Source of the DNA: an uncultured Saprospiraceae bacterium
GTDB lineage: Bacteria; Bacteroidota; Bacteroidia; Chitinophagales; Saprospiraceae
DNA: 63,657 bases
Assembly (NCBI GenBank): GCA_938015415.1
Contig: CALLPK010000007.1
Coordinates: 1-63,657 of the forward strand
Direction: 5' to 3'
Below are positions 36,521-44,739 of the stretch, in pieces. The translations under genes and the position numbers were made by a program. The notes under the pieces were generated by a model. The model searched no databases. It was not told where the DNA came from and saw nothing but the letters and a program-made list of their open reading frames with translations. Each line of letters opens with the position of its first letter. Positions within the stretch are counted from its first letter, which is position 1.

Positions 36521-37048
36521 TTACTCTCCTCTTTGTTCCAATGCTTTCAGCAAGCCACTGATGGTAGAACCACCTGATTTAAGCGCGCTGATAACATTTT
36601 TGGCTGGAGACTGAAGCAAAGAAATAATTTCTCCGACCAATTCCTCCTTGGATTTGAGCTTACTAAGTTCGGTAATTTTATCGTCACCGATATAAATTGA
36701 CGAATCGATGTAAGCCGCCTTGACAAAAGGTCGCTCTTTGTCACCACGGAATTCCTTGATGATCGCAGCAGGATATTTTGCTGTATCGGTAAACATAATG
36801 GCAGTTGGTCCTTTTAGCGCTTCGTAGAGTCCGGCGTATTTTTTTTCTTCCGGAGCAGCTTCTAAAGCTTTTTGAACCAAGGTATTTTTTACCACCCGCA
36901 TTTCCACTCCTTTTTCGTAGCAGAGGCCGCGCAATTTGTTTATATCTTCAACGGTCAATGAAGAAGAATCGGCAAGGTAGAAAAATGAATTTTCCGCAAA
37001 TTTGCCTTTCAGTTCCTCGATCGTGGCCGCTTTTTCTGATCTAGTCAT
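36521..37048 (-). CDS. rplJ: 50S ribosomal protein L10
   Basis: A 175-aa stalk base protein that carries L7/L12 dimers on the ribosome. It begins MTRSEKAATIEELKGKF, with the typical FFYLADSSSLTVEDINKLRG and EMRVVKNTLVQKAL segments, GPTAIMF at about 85-91 and a helical C-terminus for L7/L12 binding. Between rplA and this gene (39 nt) there is a small perfect hairpin CGTTTC-GGTTA-GAAACG at 37066-37082. L10 in other bacteria represses its own mRNA; whether this hairpin serves that cannot be told. Confidence 0.97.
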   Translation of the reverse strand: MTRSEKAATIEELKGKFAENSFFYLADSSSLTVEDINKLRGLCYEKGVEMRVVKNTLVQKALEAAPEEKKYAGLYEALKGPTAIMFTDTAKYPAAIIKEFRGDKERPFVKAAYIDSSIYIGDDKITELSKLKSKEELVGEIISLLQSPAKNVISALKSGGSTISGLLKALEQRGE

Positions 37049-37087
37049 GATTTTTAATATTTAGACGTTTCGGTTAGAAACGGTTAA

Positions 37088-37780
37088 TTAGATAAAAGAT
37101 TTAGTATCCACCTTGATTCCAGGACTCATCGTGCTAGCGATGGTTACTGATTTCATGTAGGTTCCTTTTGCAGAAGAAGGTTTCATCTTCACCAGCATGT
37201 CGATTAGTTCCATCGCATTGTCCTTTAACTGAGCAGGACTGAAGGAAACCCGACCTACAGAAGAGTGAATAATTCCGAATTTATCAACTCGAAAAGAGAT
37301 CTTACCTTTCTTTACTTCAGAAACTGCAGCTCCTACGTTAGGCGTCACCGTTCCTGTTTTAGGGTTAGGCATCAGACCACGAGGTCCGAGGATACGACCG
37401 ATTTTACCAACCTGAGCCATGACGTTAGGAGTAGCGATCACTACATCAACGTCTGTCCAGCCGCCCTGAATTTTGGTGACCATATCGTCGAGTCCAACAA
37501 AATCAGCACCAGCTGCTCTGGCTTCGTCTTCTTTATCAGGAGTACACATGACGAGTACTCTTTTAGATTTTCCGGTACCGTGTGGTAGAGATACAGTTCC
37601 ACGTAAAGCCTGATCGGCCTTTCGCGGGTCAATGCCCAAGCGAACGTGGACATCTACGGAAGCATCGAATTTGGTACAGTTGACTTCTTTAACCAACGCT
37701 ACCGCTTCCTCGATTGGATAGAGCTTTTCTGCGTCTACTTTAGCGACTGCAGCAGCTCTTTTCTTTGACAATTTTGCCAT
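37088..37780 (-). CDS. rplA: 50S ribosomal protein L1
   Basis: A 230-aa protein of the L1 stalk. Motifs seen: [52 protein letters not shown] and the C-terminal [20 protein letters not shown]. It starts 15 nt after the end of a leader element that is also found before rplK. In many bacteria L1 binds its own operon mRNA, so this element is a candidate L1 target. Confidence 0.98.
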   Translation of the reverse strand: MAKLSKKRAAAVAKVDAEKLYPIEEAVALVKEVNCTKFDASVDVHVRLGIDPRKADQALRGTVSLPHGTGKSKRVLVMCTPDKEDEARAAGADFVGLDDMVTKIQGGWTDVDVVIATPNVMAQVGKIGRILGPRGLMPNPKTGTVTPNVGAAVSEVKKGKISFRVDKFGIIHSSVGRVSFSPAQLKDNAMELIDMLVKMKPSSAKGTYMKSVTIASTMSPGIKVDTKSFI

Positions 37781-37794
37781 TATTAAAATTTAAA

Positions 37795-37857
37795 AAGTGA
37801 GGTAATTAGCGCTACTTCAAATTATCGGATGGTTACCGAATAAAAAAGTAGCTCCCT
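37795..37857 (-). promoter_or_regulatory. Leader element before rplA (copy 1)
   Basis: In plus-strand writing the element begins AGTGAGGTAATTAGCGCTA and ends GTAGCTCCCT, with a small inner hairpin (ATTATCGG/CCGAATAA type) between. On the mRNA it forms GGGAGCTAC pairing with GTAGCGCT around that hairpin, ending 14 nt before the ATG. The same outer sequences recur before rplK. Confidence 0.6.
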
Positions 37858-37962
37858 ATTTATGATCAATGTTTAAAAAATGAAATCGAAGATCACATTT
37901 AAAAAGCAAGGTATACATGTTGTCGGCCGGATGCTTTCATCCGTCCAAAAGAACGCATCGTC

Positions 37963-38406
37963 CTAGTTATCCCAAGGAGGTGTTCCTTTAACGTTGATTC
38001 CAGCACTCCGCGCTGTACCAGCGATCATTTTCATAGCTGATTCAATGCTAAAAGCATTTAAATCTTCCATTTTATCTTCAGCGATTGCTTTTACCTGATC
38101 CCAGGTAACAGAACCTACTTTCTGACGATTTGATTCAGGAGAACCTTTTTTAAGTTTTGCAGCGTCCAGTAATTGGACGGCAGCAGGAGGTGTCTTGATC
38201 ACGAAGGAGAAAGACTTATCCTTAAAAACGGTAATTACGACTGGTAAAACTTTTCCAGCTTGTTCTTGTGTCTGTGCGTTAAAACGCTTACAGAATTCCA
38301 TAATGTTAACTCCTTTAGCACCTAAGGCTGGACCTACTGGAGGGGCTGGATTTGCCGCGCCTCCTTTGACCTGGAGTTTTATGAAACCATCTACTTCTTT
38401 TGCCAT
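37963..38406 (-). CDS. rplK: 50S ribosomal protein L11
   Basis: A 147-aa protein that binds the GTPase centre of 23S rRNA. N-terminal [34 protein letters not shown], the [17 protein letters not shown] segment and the C-terminal [10 protein letters not shown] are all typical. The start ATG at 38406 is preceded by the second copy of the rplA-type leader. It belongs to the secE-nusG-rplK-rplA set. Confidence 0.98.
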   Translation of the reverse strand: MAKEVDGFIKLQVKGGAANPAPPVGPALGAKGVNIMEFCKRFNAQTQEQAGKVLPVVITVFKDKSFSFVIKTPPAAVQLLDAAKLKKGSPESNRQKVGSVTWDQVKAIAEDKMEDLNAFSIESAMKMIAGTARSAGINVKGTPPWDN

Positions 38407-38421
38407 TTTAAAAAATTAAAT

Positions 38422-38472
38422 AAGTGAGGTAATTAGCGCTATATCCGCATTATCTGCTGATTGTAGCTCCCT
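38422..38472 (-). promoter_or_regulatory. Leader element before rplK (copy 2)
   Basis: This shares AGTGAGGTAATTAGCGCTA and GTAGCTCCCT with the element upstream of rplA, with a different inner sequence that can form TCAGCA/TGCGGA around a GATAA loop. The element ends 16 nt before the rplK ATG. Outer arms conserved while the inner parts differ suggests selection on an RNA structure, not a recent copy. Confidence 0.6.
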
Positions 38473-38514
38473 TAAATATGTAAGAACTTTTCCGACACGA
38501 GGTCGTATAAGTTT

Positions 38515-39069
38515 TTAACTTTGTTTTTCAACCTGCATAAAGTTGAGTTCTACTTCGGTACCACGACCAAAGATTTTTACAATCACTTTCAGCTTTTTCT
38601 TTTCCTCGTTCACTTCCTGAATCTCGCCCACAAATTCGTTGAAAGGACCGTCGATAATTTTAACGGTTTCTCCTACGATAAACGGCTCGATCAATGCTTC
38701 GCCAATATCCTGCGAATCATCTACTTTGCCGAGCATACGATTTGCCTCCGACTGCTGCATCGGAATCGGGTTGTTTTTGCCAAGAAAATGAATAACGTTG
38801 GGAAGGTTGGCGATTTTTTGTACCATATCTCCTCTGAACTTCGTATGAGAAGCTTCAATTAAGATATAGCCAGGAAGGATATTTCTTTCCTGAATTACTT
38901 TTTTGCCGTTTCGAATTTTGTATACCTTTTCTGAAGGAACCAGTACTTGCGTAACAAATTCTTTCCAGTTTGATCTGGTAATTTCCAGTTCGATTCGTTC
39001 CTTTATTTTTCTTTCCTTACCGCTAATAACACGCAGTGAGTACCATCGTAAGTCTTCGCCTTCGCTCAT
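38515..39069 (-). CDS. nusG: Transcription termination/antitermination factor NusG
   Basis: A 184-aa protein. The NGN domain begins RWYSLRVISGKERKIKERIE and has NILPGYILIEA. The C-terminal KOW domain has GETVKIIDGPFNEFVGEI (about residues 131-148). It binds RNA polymerase and couples to ribosomes or Rho. It follows secE by 69 nt. Nothing unusual is seen. Confidence 0.97.
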   Translation of the reverse strand: MSEGEDLRWYSLRVISGKERKIKERIELEITRSNWKEFVTQVLVPSEKVYKIRNGKKVIQERNILPGYILIEASHTKFRGDMVQKIANLPNVIHFLGKNNPIPMQQSEANRMLGKVDDSQDIGEALIEPFIVGETVKIIDGPFNEFVGEIQEVNEEKKKLKVIVKIFGRGTEVELNFMQVEKQS

Positions 39070-39138
39070 GTTTGACTATTGTGACTATGGTTTTGTAAGT
39101 ATGGTTAAAATATAATCTTTGTGCGCTGTAGTTCTTCT

Positions 39139-39336
39139 CTAGAAATTACCGCCAGGATAGATGAAATCCAAACCATTTTTTGCAATTAAATCCATGACAA
39201 AAATAATCAAGGAAATAATTAGAGAAGCGACCAGTACGAGTACCGTGCTTTGCAACAGGCTGGTCCAAGTAGGCCAGGTAACTTTATTTACCAACTCGTG
39301 GTAACTTTCTTTTACGTAAAGTGATATTTTTTCCAT
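39139..39336 (-). CDS. secE: Preprotein translocase subunit SecE
   Basis: A 65-aa single-span protein of the SecYEG channel. It starts MEKISLYVKESYHELVNKVTWPTW, the conserved amphipathic helix with VTWPT, then one membrane helix (LLQSTVLVLVASLIISLIIF). It lies directly after tRNA-Trp and before nusG, as in most Bacteroidota. Confidence 0.97.
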   Translation of the reverse strand: MEKISLYVKESYHELVNKVTWPTWTSLLQSTVLVLVASLIISLIIFVMDLIAKNGLDFIYPGGNF

Positions 39337-39349
39337 AAAACAGTTTTTA

Positions 39350-39422
39350 GCACGGGCACTAGGATTCGAACCCAGATCAAAGGTTTTGGAGACCTCTATT
39401 CTACCATTGAACTATGCCCGTG
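39350..39422 (-). tRNA. trnW: tRNA-Trp (CCA)
   Basis: Acceptor CACGGGC pairs with GCCCGTG and the discriminator is C. The D-arm, the T-arm (GGGTTCGAATCCTA) and the anticodon loop CTCCAAA give CCA. No encoded CCA end is seen. It stands between tuf and secE. Confidence 0.95.
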
Positions 39423-39521
39423 AATAAGATAAAACAAAGAGAATTTCAAGTAGTGATACGACCCGAAAAATCAAAAGTTCAATCTTAGGAACGGCTTCCT
39501 TTAGCCGATTAAATTTAATGG

Positions 39522-39569
39522 AACAAGGAATTTCGAATAAACACCTGCGTGTATTCAAAATTCCTTGTT
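39522..39569 (-). promoter_or_regulatory. Long hairpin downstream of tuf
   Basis: AACAAGGAATTT (522-533) pairs perfectly with AAATTCCTTGTT (558-569). The stem then continues with GAATA(A)ACAC/GTGTATTC around a CTGC loop. A smaller hairpin (CGGCT/AGCCG, 492-507) lies on its far side. On the minus strand no T run follows, so it is probably an RNA processing site or tuf mRNA 3' stabiliser before tRNA-Trp. Confidence 0.6.
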
Positions 39570-39619
39570 GTTTATTAGCACTGATTTGTTCATCAGCGCG
39601 GCAGCATGGATGGGTTATC

Positions 39620-40816
39620 TTACTCGATAATTTCAGTAACCTGTCCTGCACCTACGGTACGTCCACCTTCACGAATTGCGAAACGCAATCCTTTTTCCAT
39701 TGCGATGGTGTTGATCAATTTAACTTCCAGAGATACGTTATCACCAGGCATTACCATTTCTACGCCATCGGGTAGGCTGATATCACCCGTTACGTCGGTT
39801 GTTCTGAAGTAGAACTGAGGACGGTAACCGTTGAAGAAAGGCTTGTGACGGCCACCTTCATCTTTGGATAAAACGTAAACTTCTGCTTTGAAGTGTTTGT
39901 GAGGCTTTACAGAGCTAGGCTGGCAAATAACCATTCCACGCTTGATTGCTTCTTTTTCAATACCTCTTAAAAGAATACCGGCGTTGTCACCAGCTTCTCC
40001 ACGAGTTAAGATTTTACGGAACATCTCTACTCCGGTAACGGTAGAAGTCAGTGGCTTTTCACCTTCTGCCTGCATACCTACAATCTCAACGGCATCACCA
40101 GTGTTAATTACTCCACGCTCGATACGACCGGTAGCAACTGTTCCACGACCTGTGATTGAGAATACATCCTCAATAGGCATTAGGAAAGGCTTGTCGATAG
40201 CACGTGGTGGCTCAACGATATCTTTGTCACAAGCAGCCATCAATTCGAGGATTTTTGCTTGAGCATCTGCATCATCTTCTAATGCTTTCAATGCAGAACC
40301 TGCAATAATAGAAGCATTGTCGCCGTCAAACTCGTACTGATCCAACAGTTCACGAACTTCCATTTCTACTAATTCAAGCATTTCTTCGTCATCAACGAGA
40401 TCTACTTTGTTCATAAAAACAACAATGTTAGGAACACCTACCTGTCGAGCAAGAAGAATATGCTCACGAGTTTGTGGCATAGGTCCGTCTGTTGCTGCAA
40501 CAACTAGAATAGCGCCGTCCATCTGGGCAGCACCCGTTACCATGTTCTTTACATAATCCGCGTGACCTGGACAGTCAACGTGGGCATAGTGACGATTACC
40601 CGTTTCGTATTCTACGTGTGCGGTGTTAATCGTAATACCTCTTTCTTTTTCTTCAGGAGCGGCGTCAATAGATGCGTAATCCATTTTTTTAGCCATTCCG
40701 TCTTTGGACAGCACGTAAGTAATTGCTGCTGTAAGGGTCGTTTTACCGTGGTCAACGTGCCCGATGGTGCCAATATTAAGGTGTGGCTTGTCCCTTGAAA
40801 ATGTTTCTTTAGCCAT
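39620..40816 (-). CDS. tuf: Elongation factor Tu
   Basis: A 398-aa GTPase that brings aminoacyl-tRNA to the ribosome. The P-loop is GHVDHGKT (residues 19-26), then the switch region [18 protein letters not shown] and NKVD. Domain 2 and 3 motifs ([37 protein letters not shown]) are complete. It lies between tRNA-Thr(GGU) and tRNA-Trp, the usual place in the phylum. Confidence 0.99.
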   Translation of the reverse strand: MAKETFSRDKPHLNIGTIGHVDHGKTTLTAAITYVLSKDGMAKKMDYASIDAAPEEKERGITINTAHVEYETGNRHYAHVDCPGHADYVKNMVTGAAQMDGAILVVAATDGPMPQTREHILLARQVGVPNIVVFMNKVDLVDDEEMLELVEMEVRELLDQYEFDGDNASIIAGSALKALEDDADAQAKILELMAACDKDIVEPPRAIDKPFLMPIEDVFSITGRGTVATGRIERGVINTGDAVEIVGMQAEGEKPLTSTVTGVEMFRKILTRGEAGDNAGILLRGIEKEAIKRGMVICQPSSVKPHKHFKAEVYVLSKDEGGRHKPFFNGYRPQFYFRTTDVTGDISLPDGVEMVMPGDNVSLEVKLINTIAMEKGLRFAIREGGRTVGAGQVTEIIE

Positions 40817-40885
40817 CGCTTTAGCGTTTTTATGAAATGAAAATAAAATTTATTAAATACAATTATTACAGTGTCCGAAGTGTAG

Positions 40886-40957
40886 AGCCGATGAAGGGAA
40901 TTGAACCCCCGACCCCGTCCTTACCATGGACGTGCTCTACCCCTGAGCTACATCGGC
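40886..40957 (-). tRNA. trnT: tRNA-Thr (GGT)
   Basis: Acceptor GCCGATG pairs with CATCGGC. The anticodon loop ATGGTAA gives GGT, the anticodon stem is CGTCC/GGACG, and the T-arm is GGGGGTTCAATTCCC. It lies immediately upstream of tuf. Confidence 0.95.
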
Positions 40958-40965
40958 TTGTTATA

Positions 40966-41078
40966 TAGTCTTTGTCAATTTTAAATTTTTCTTGACATCG
41001 TGAAATAAGTCTTATCCTCCTTGCGTCGGCTTTCAACTTTTTTCCCGATGGAAAAATTAAAAATAAACAAAGCGAAAA
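40966..41078. repeat. 113-bp direct repeat, copy 1
   Basis: This segment recurs at 41114-41226 with only two differences (C/T and A/G). The repeat unit period is 148 bp. It lies in the tRNA-Thr(GGT)/tRNA-Gly spacer. Short frames within it are shared by both copies and look non-coding. Confidence 0.85.
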
Positions 41079-41113
41079 GATTTTCTTCTTGCGTCGAAAA
41101 TAAACTTTTCGGG

Positions 41114-41226
41114 TAGTCTTTGTCAATTTTAAATTTTTCTTGACATCGTGAAATAAGTCTTATCCTCCTTGCGTTGGCTTTCAACTTTTTTCCCGATGGA
41201 AAAATTAAAAATGAACAAAGCGAAAA
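41114..41226. repeat. 113-bp direct repeat, copy 2
   Basis: Second copy of the spacer repeat, begins TAGTCTTTGTCAATTTTAAA as the first does. A third partial echo (TTTTCTTCTTTCGTCGAAAA) follows at about 41288-41307, so the unit probably arose by tandem duplication beside a tRNA. Confidence 0.85.
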
Positions 41227-41312
41227 AATAACTTCCTTCCTTTGATGGAGTTTATCTTTTCAGGAACATCCCGGATTGACGGGAAAATTTTCTTCTTTCG
41301 TCGAAAATTTAG

Positions 41313-41385
41313 AGCGGGCGATGAGACTCGAACCCACGACCCTCAGCTTGGAAGGCTGATGCTCTACCAACTGAGCTACGCCCGC
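41313..41385 (-). tRNA. trnG: tRNA-Gly (TCC)
   Basis: Acceptor GCGGGCG pairs with CGCCCGC. The anticodon loop CTTCCAA gives TCC, with stem TCAGC/GCTGA. The D-loop (AGCTCAGTTGGTAGAGC) and T-arm are normal. Confidence 0.95.
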
Positions 41386-41493
41386 AAAAGAATTAACTTG
41401 CGTTAATTTAACTTTTTTGAGATTTCAATTTATATGCCTTTAGTTTATGGTAATGGCATGAAAAGCAATCTTTATTGCTTTGAAGAAACTGGG

Positions 41494-41575
41494 TGGGGGT
41501 GGTAGGATTCGAACCTACTCAGCCGAAACAATGGATTTACAGTCCATCCCGCCTCTCCAACTGCGGCGCACCCCC
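41494..41575 (-). tRNA. trnY: tRNA-Tyr (GTA)
   Basis: An 82-nt tRNA with the long variable arm of class II. Acceptor GGGGGTG pairs with CACCCCC and the discriminator is A. The anticodon loop CTGTAAA gives GTA. The T-arm is GTAGGTTCGAATCCTAC. Confidence 0.95.
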
Positions 41576-41642
41576 CTAAGAAAAAAATCTGTCCTTTATT
41601 TAGTTGATATCCTAAAAAAGAGGATGACCAAAGAAAAAGAGG

Positions 41643-41715
41643 AGCCAATGGAGGGACTCGAACCCCCGACCAGCTGATTACAAATCAGCGGCTCTACCAG
41701 CTGAGCTACATTGGC
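41643..41715 (-). tRNA. trnT: tRNA-Thr (TGT)
   Basis: Acceptor GCCAATG pairs with CATTGGC. The anticodon loop TTTGTAA gives TGT, with stem CTGAT/ATCAG. It is the first tRNA of the cluster. Confidence 0.95.
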
Positions 41716-41791
41716 TTATTGTCTAAGTAAGAAATAACATATTATTATCTGTTACCAAAACGACTCGAGATCATTTTCTCAAATGCGACTG

Positions 41792-41799
41792 CAAAGATA
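41792..41799 (-). promoter_or_regulatory. Candidate -7 box of the tRNA-tuf operon
   Basis: On the minus strand this is TATCTTTG, an exact fit to TAnnTTTG, about 77 nt before the 5' end of tRNA-Thr(TGT). The region above it up to the hpf terminator at 42106 is A/T-rich and empty of genes. No clear TTG box is at -33. Confidence 0.55.
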
Positions 41800-42105
41800 C
41801 TATTTTTAATAAAAAAGTAAAATTTTCAGCCATATTTTATTGAGGAATTTTAATAAAAAAAATATCGCTATTCCTAAAAGCTTTGCAAGGGGATGCAAAG
41901 ATCGTTTTTTTTGTGTGATTTAAAGGGTTTAACGAAGATTTAGGAATAAAAGTTTCTTGAAATAAGGAAGGAAGGTTTAAAAGAAATGAGATTTATTTTT
42001 TGAATCAACAGGTTTATACTATTTGCCATTGGCTATTTGAAATTTAATCTTGTGCCGTTAGACGAATTTATTTTTCGACGCTGATCCCATGTTGAGTATA
42101 AAAAC
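41800..42105. other. Gene-free A/T-rich spacer
   Basis: About 300 nt between the hpf terminator and the tRNA promoter box. A second CAAAGAT sequence is near 41898. Nothing else with a clear structure is seen. Confidence 0.5.
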
Positions 42106-42145
42106 AAAAAAGAAGCGTCTGATCTTTATCGAACGCTTCTTTTTT
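42106..42145. terminator. Bidirectional-type terminator downstream of hpf
   Basis: AAAAAAGAAGCGT (42106-42118) pairs perfectly with ACGCTTCTTTTTT (42133-42145), a 13-bp stem with a 14-nt loop and A/T runs on both sides. It ends hpf (minus strand) and separates it from the tRNA operon. Confidence 0.85.
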
Positions 42146-42168
42146 GGTGGCTTATTTAGCAGCAGGTC

Positions 42169-42474
42169 TTACGACTTTGCCCTACCACGACGATCCTTGT
42201 GTCGGATTAGCTGGCGTCTTAGTGCTTCCACGGCCATATCGATTGAAGCCTCAAAAGATTTTTGAGTTCCTTTTACGAAAAGGACACCACCGGGAATTTT
42301 CAGCCTTACTTCGGCAATTTTATCTTTGATCTGCCCGGTATTTTCTAATTTGAGGATTACATCGGCAGAGATGATACGGTCAAAAAACTGTTCGAGTTTA
42401 CCCAGTTTACTTTCAATAAATTGGATGAGCTTCTGGTCTGCGGAGAAGTGCAGGGCTTGAGTTTGTACTCTCAT
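42169..42474 (-). CDS. hpf: Ribosome hibernation promoting factor (short HPF/RaiA type)
   Basis: A 101-aa protein that stabilises inactive ribosomes. It starts MRVQTQALHFSADQKLIQFI, with GKLEQFFDRI, then the DVILKLENTG strand, and the conserved FEASIDMAVEALRRQLIRHKDR near the end. It lacks the C-terminal dimerisation domain of long HPF. It follows xerC by 145 nt. Confidence 0.93.
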   Translation of the reverse strand: MRVQTQALHFSADQKLIQFIESKLGKLEQFFDRIISADVILKLENTGQIKDKIAEVRLKIPGGVLFVKGTQKSFEASIDMAVEALRRQLIRHKDRRGRAKS

Positions 42475-42619
42475 TGTTTTTAAAATTTGTGGATTTAACT
42501 TGTCTTTAAATCCAGGTTATAAAATTTAATATCAGTAAGTAATACTTTCCTTAGTGTTTGTACACGCAGTATTAAGCGTGGATAAAAAAATAGGGTTATA
42601 AAGCATCCTTATCATACTA

Positions 42620-43516
42620 TCAATCTGACTTTCCGGCCTTTGGATGGGCCCGTTGGTAGATTTTTTTTAATTTTTCTACAGACGAATGTGTGTAAATCTG
42701 GGTAGCCGATAAATTGGCGTGCCCCAACAATTCTTTTATGGCATTCAAGTCTGCTCCGTTATCTGAAAGGTGAGTAGCAAAAGAGTGACGTAAGACGTGG
42801 GGACTCTTTTTTTCAACGGTAGTAACCATTCCTAAGTACCTTTTAACCAAATTATATACCATCTTAGGATACATGGGTTCACCTTTATTAGTTAAAAAAA
42901 GCGTTTGAGCTGTATTTTCGGGAAATGTATTATTCCGTAATTCGATGTATTGTCCGATCAAGTCTGCCAGATTTTTACTAAACGGTAGCATTCGTTCTTT
43001 ATTTCCTTTTCCTAAAATCCGCATTTGACGGTTGTTAAAATCTATATCGGAGACCTTTAAACCAATTAATTCTGCCCGCCGCATTCCCGTGGCATAGAAT
43101 GTTTCCAATACTAGTCTATCTCTCTGACCAATGAAATCATCGTTAAATGGAGTTTGTTCAAATAATTGCGTCAATTCTTTTTTTCTAACCACGACCGGTA
43201 CCCTACTGCTCACCTTGGGTGTCGTAATTTTCAGCATCGGATTGTGGATAATCAGCTCTCTTTTCAGTAAATATTTAAAGAATGTTTTTAGAGCAGACAG
43301 TTTTCGACTGACTGTTTTAGCGGTACTTTCTTGTGAAAGCTCCACTATCCAGGACCGAACGTGCAGGGCCTTAATTTCCTCCAAAGGGATGGAACCATAG
43401 ATACTATCAAGATATTGGAAAAACTGATTGAGATCGCTACTATAGGCAGTAAGCGTCGGTGCAGCGTAACGTTTTTGGTGCTCCAAAAATTTCAGAAAAT
43501 TATTTAGGGCAGACAT
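42620..43516 (-). CDS. xerC: Tyrosine recombinase XerC
   Basis: About 298 aa when started at MSALNNFLKFLEHQKRY (43516); an ATG at 43552 would add 12 residues. The N-terminal SAM-like domain is followed by the catalytic part with ATGMRRAELIGL (first Arg), HVLRHSFATHLSDNG (His-x-x-Arg), LGHANLSATQIYTH (second His and the Tyr in IYTH). It resolves chromosome dimers with XerD at dif. Its place just before hpf and tuf is typical of Bacteroidota. Confidence 0.93.
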   Translation of the reverse strand: MSALNNFLKFLEHQKRYAAPTLTAYSSDLNQFFQYLDSIYGSIPLEEIKALHVRSWIVELSQESTAKTVSRKLSALKTFFKYLLKRELIIHNPMLKITTPKVSSRVPVVVRKKELTQLFEQTPFNDDFIGQRDRLVLETFYATGMRRAELIGLKVSDIDFNNRQMRILGKGNKERMLPFSKNLADLIGQYIELRNNTFPENTAQTLFLTNKGEPMYPKMVYNLVKRYLGMVTTVEKKSPHVLRHSFATHLSDNGADLNAIKELLGHANLSATQIYTHSSVEKLKKIYQRAHPKAGKSD

Positions 43517-43740
43517 ATTGTGTAGTGTCAGAATGTTCTGTGAGATGGACATTTTACCTTATAAAATGTTAAGGCGTCCTTTAATTACGATTAAATGTAG
43601 TATGAATATTGGTAAAAACCAAAGAAGTGGGGGATTTTCCCTTAAAAACAGGAAACTTTCTTTAATGGTAAGGGGAAGGAATGGAGGATTCTTTTACGCT
43701 TCATCATATTATTGTATTTTCTAACTTGATTAATAAAAAA

Positions 43741-44436
43741 TCAAGCCTCTTTATTCATATATTTTAGCAATTCGACTAGCTGCTCTTTATCTTTAAAATT
43801 GACCTTATTTTTTTTCAAATATTGCTTGGCCGCAGGAAAACGCTCAAAAAATTTAATCGCCGCTTTTTTCTTTTTAGGAATTCTAGAGATTCCATTTTCT
43901 CCTTTAAAATAAAAATAAGCCCGCTTATACATTCTTGATTCCTTATCCCCGTTGTCGAGTGCTGCTACGTAATTAGCTTTCTTTTTAAAAAAGGTATGAT
44001 GCGTTAGCAGTTGGTATTTTCCATCTTCCACCACCTCATAGTAGGTATTATCAGGGGCACCATCCTTGGTCGTTTCATAAATAAAAACCTCCCTGGCTTC
44101 ATCCGTAAATACAAAGCCCTTAATTTCATTGGGAGGAACAGTGAATATCTTACCTGACATACTGATACTTAACTCTTGATTTAGGACGTCGTACATCATG
44201 AAAAGTTCATCTTCCTGAGTTATTCCATGCTTATTGATTAATTTCCCTTTACGCCAATCGTCATTATAAAAGAAGTGAATAACCGTATAACGTTCTCTCA
44301 GGTCGATAGTTGAAGTCATTTGCCCTGGATTGATTCGAATAAGTGACGTTTGCGTATTTTTATTTTGAGTTTGCGCACTCAGCATTAAGGGGAGGATGAA
44401 GGATAAAAAGATCAGAAAGCTTTTGTGTAATGACAT
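43741..44436 (-). CDS. Exported hypothetical protein
   Basis: A 231-aa protein with signal peptide (MSLHKSFLIFLSFILPLMLS, cleavage near SAQ). The body is mixed alpha/beta with many Lys in the last 60 residues (KKKKAAIKFFERFPAAKQYL). It contains no known catalytic motif. Similar short exported proteins with a late KFF..FP segment are common in Bacteroidota and have no function assigned. Confidence 0.65.
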   Translation of the reverse strand: MSLHKSFLIFLSFILPLMLSAQTQNKNTQTSLIRINPGQMTSTIDLRERYTVIHFFYNDDWRKGKLINKHGITQEDELFMMYDVLNQELSISMSGKIFTVPPNEIKGFVFTDEAREVFIYETTKDGAPDNTYYEVVEDGKYQLLTHHTFFKKKANYVAALDNGDKESRMYKRAYFYFKGENGISRIPKKKKAAIKFFERFPAAKQYLKKNKVNFKDKEQLVELLKYMNKEA

Positions 44437-44667
44437 TATTTTAGAGTTGCTACTTGTTGAATATTTTTATTTAGAATTAAATTTAAGCATTTCTTACCTA
44501 ATAAGTCAAAATCTTGACCTCCTTAAGCTTTTTTTAATCAGCGTTACGGTTAATAATAGCGTTACGATTAATAATTTTAAAAGCTGGCTTTAATGTTCTA
44601 AAACCATCTTAATTATTGCTGATACCGCAGGCAGTCTAACTTTCGTTGTAGACCTGAAAAAATAAAA

Positions 44668-44704
44668 ATCCCGGATCCCGGCATTATCTGCCAAAATCCG
44701 GGAT
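44668..44704 (-). terminator. Terminator of the SusC/SusD operon
   Basis: ATCCCGGAT (44668-44676) pairs with ATCCGGGAT (44696-44704). Additional CCCGGCA/TGCC pairs lie inside. On the minus strand the stem is followed by T5 and an A/T tail. It lies 36 nt beyond the stop of the small lipoprotein gene. Confidence 0.75.
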
Positions 44705-44739
44705 AGCGTGTCTTGTTATTCAAGACTTCGTTGTCGGTA

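Noticed and set aside
40866-41184. Two overlapping minus-strand frames with the same protein sequence at one end.
   Set aside because: They are only the 113-bp direct repeat read in one frame, and one of them runs through tRNA-Thr.
40886-41715. tRNA cluster as a possible attachment site of an integrated element.
   Set aside because: No integrase, no direct repeat of a tRNA 3' end and no foreign genes adjoin; xerC nearby is the housekeeping recombinase.
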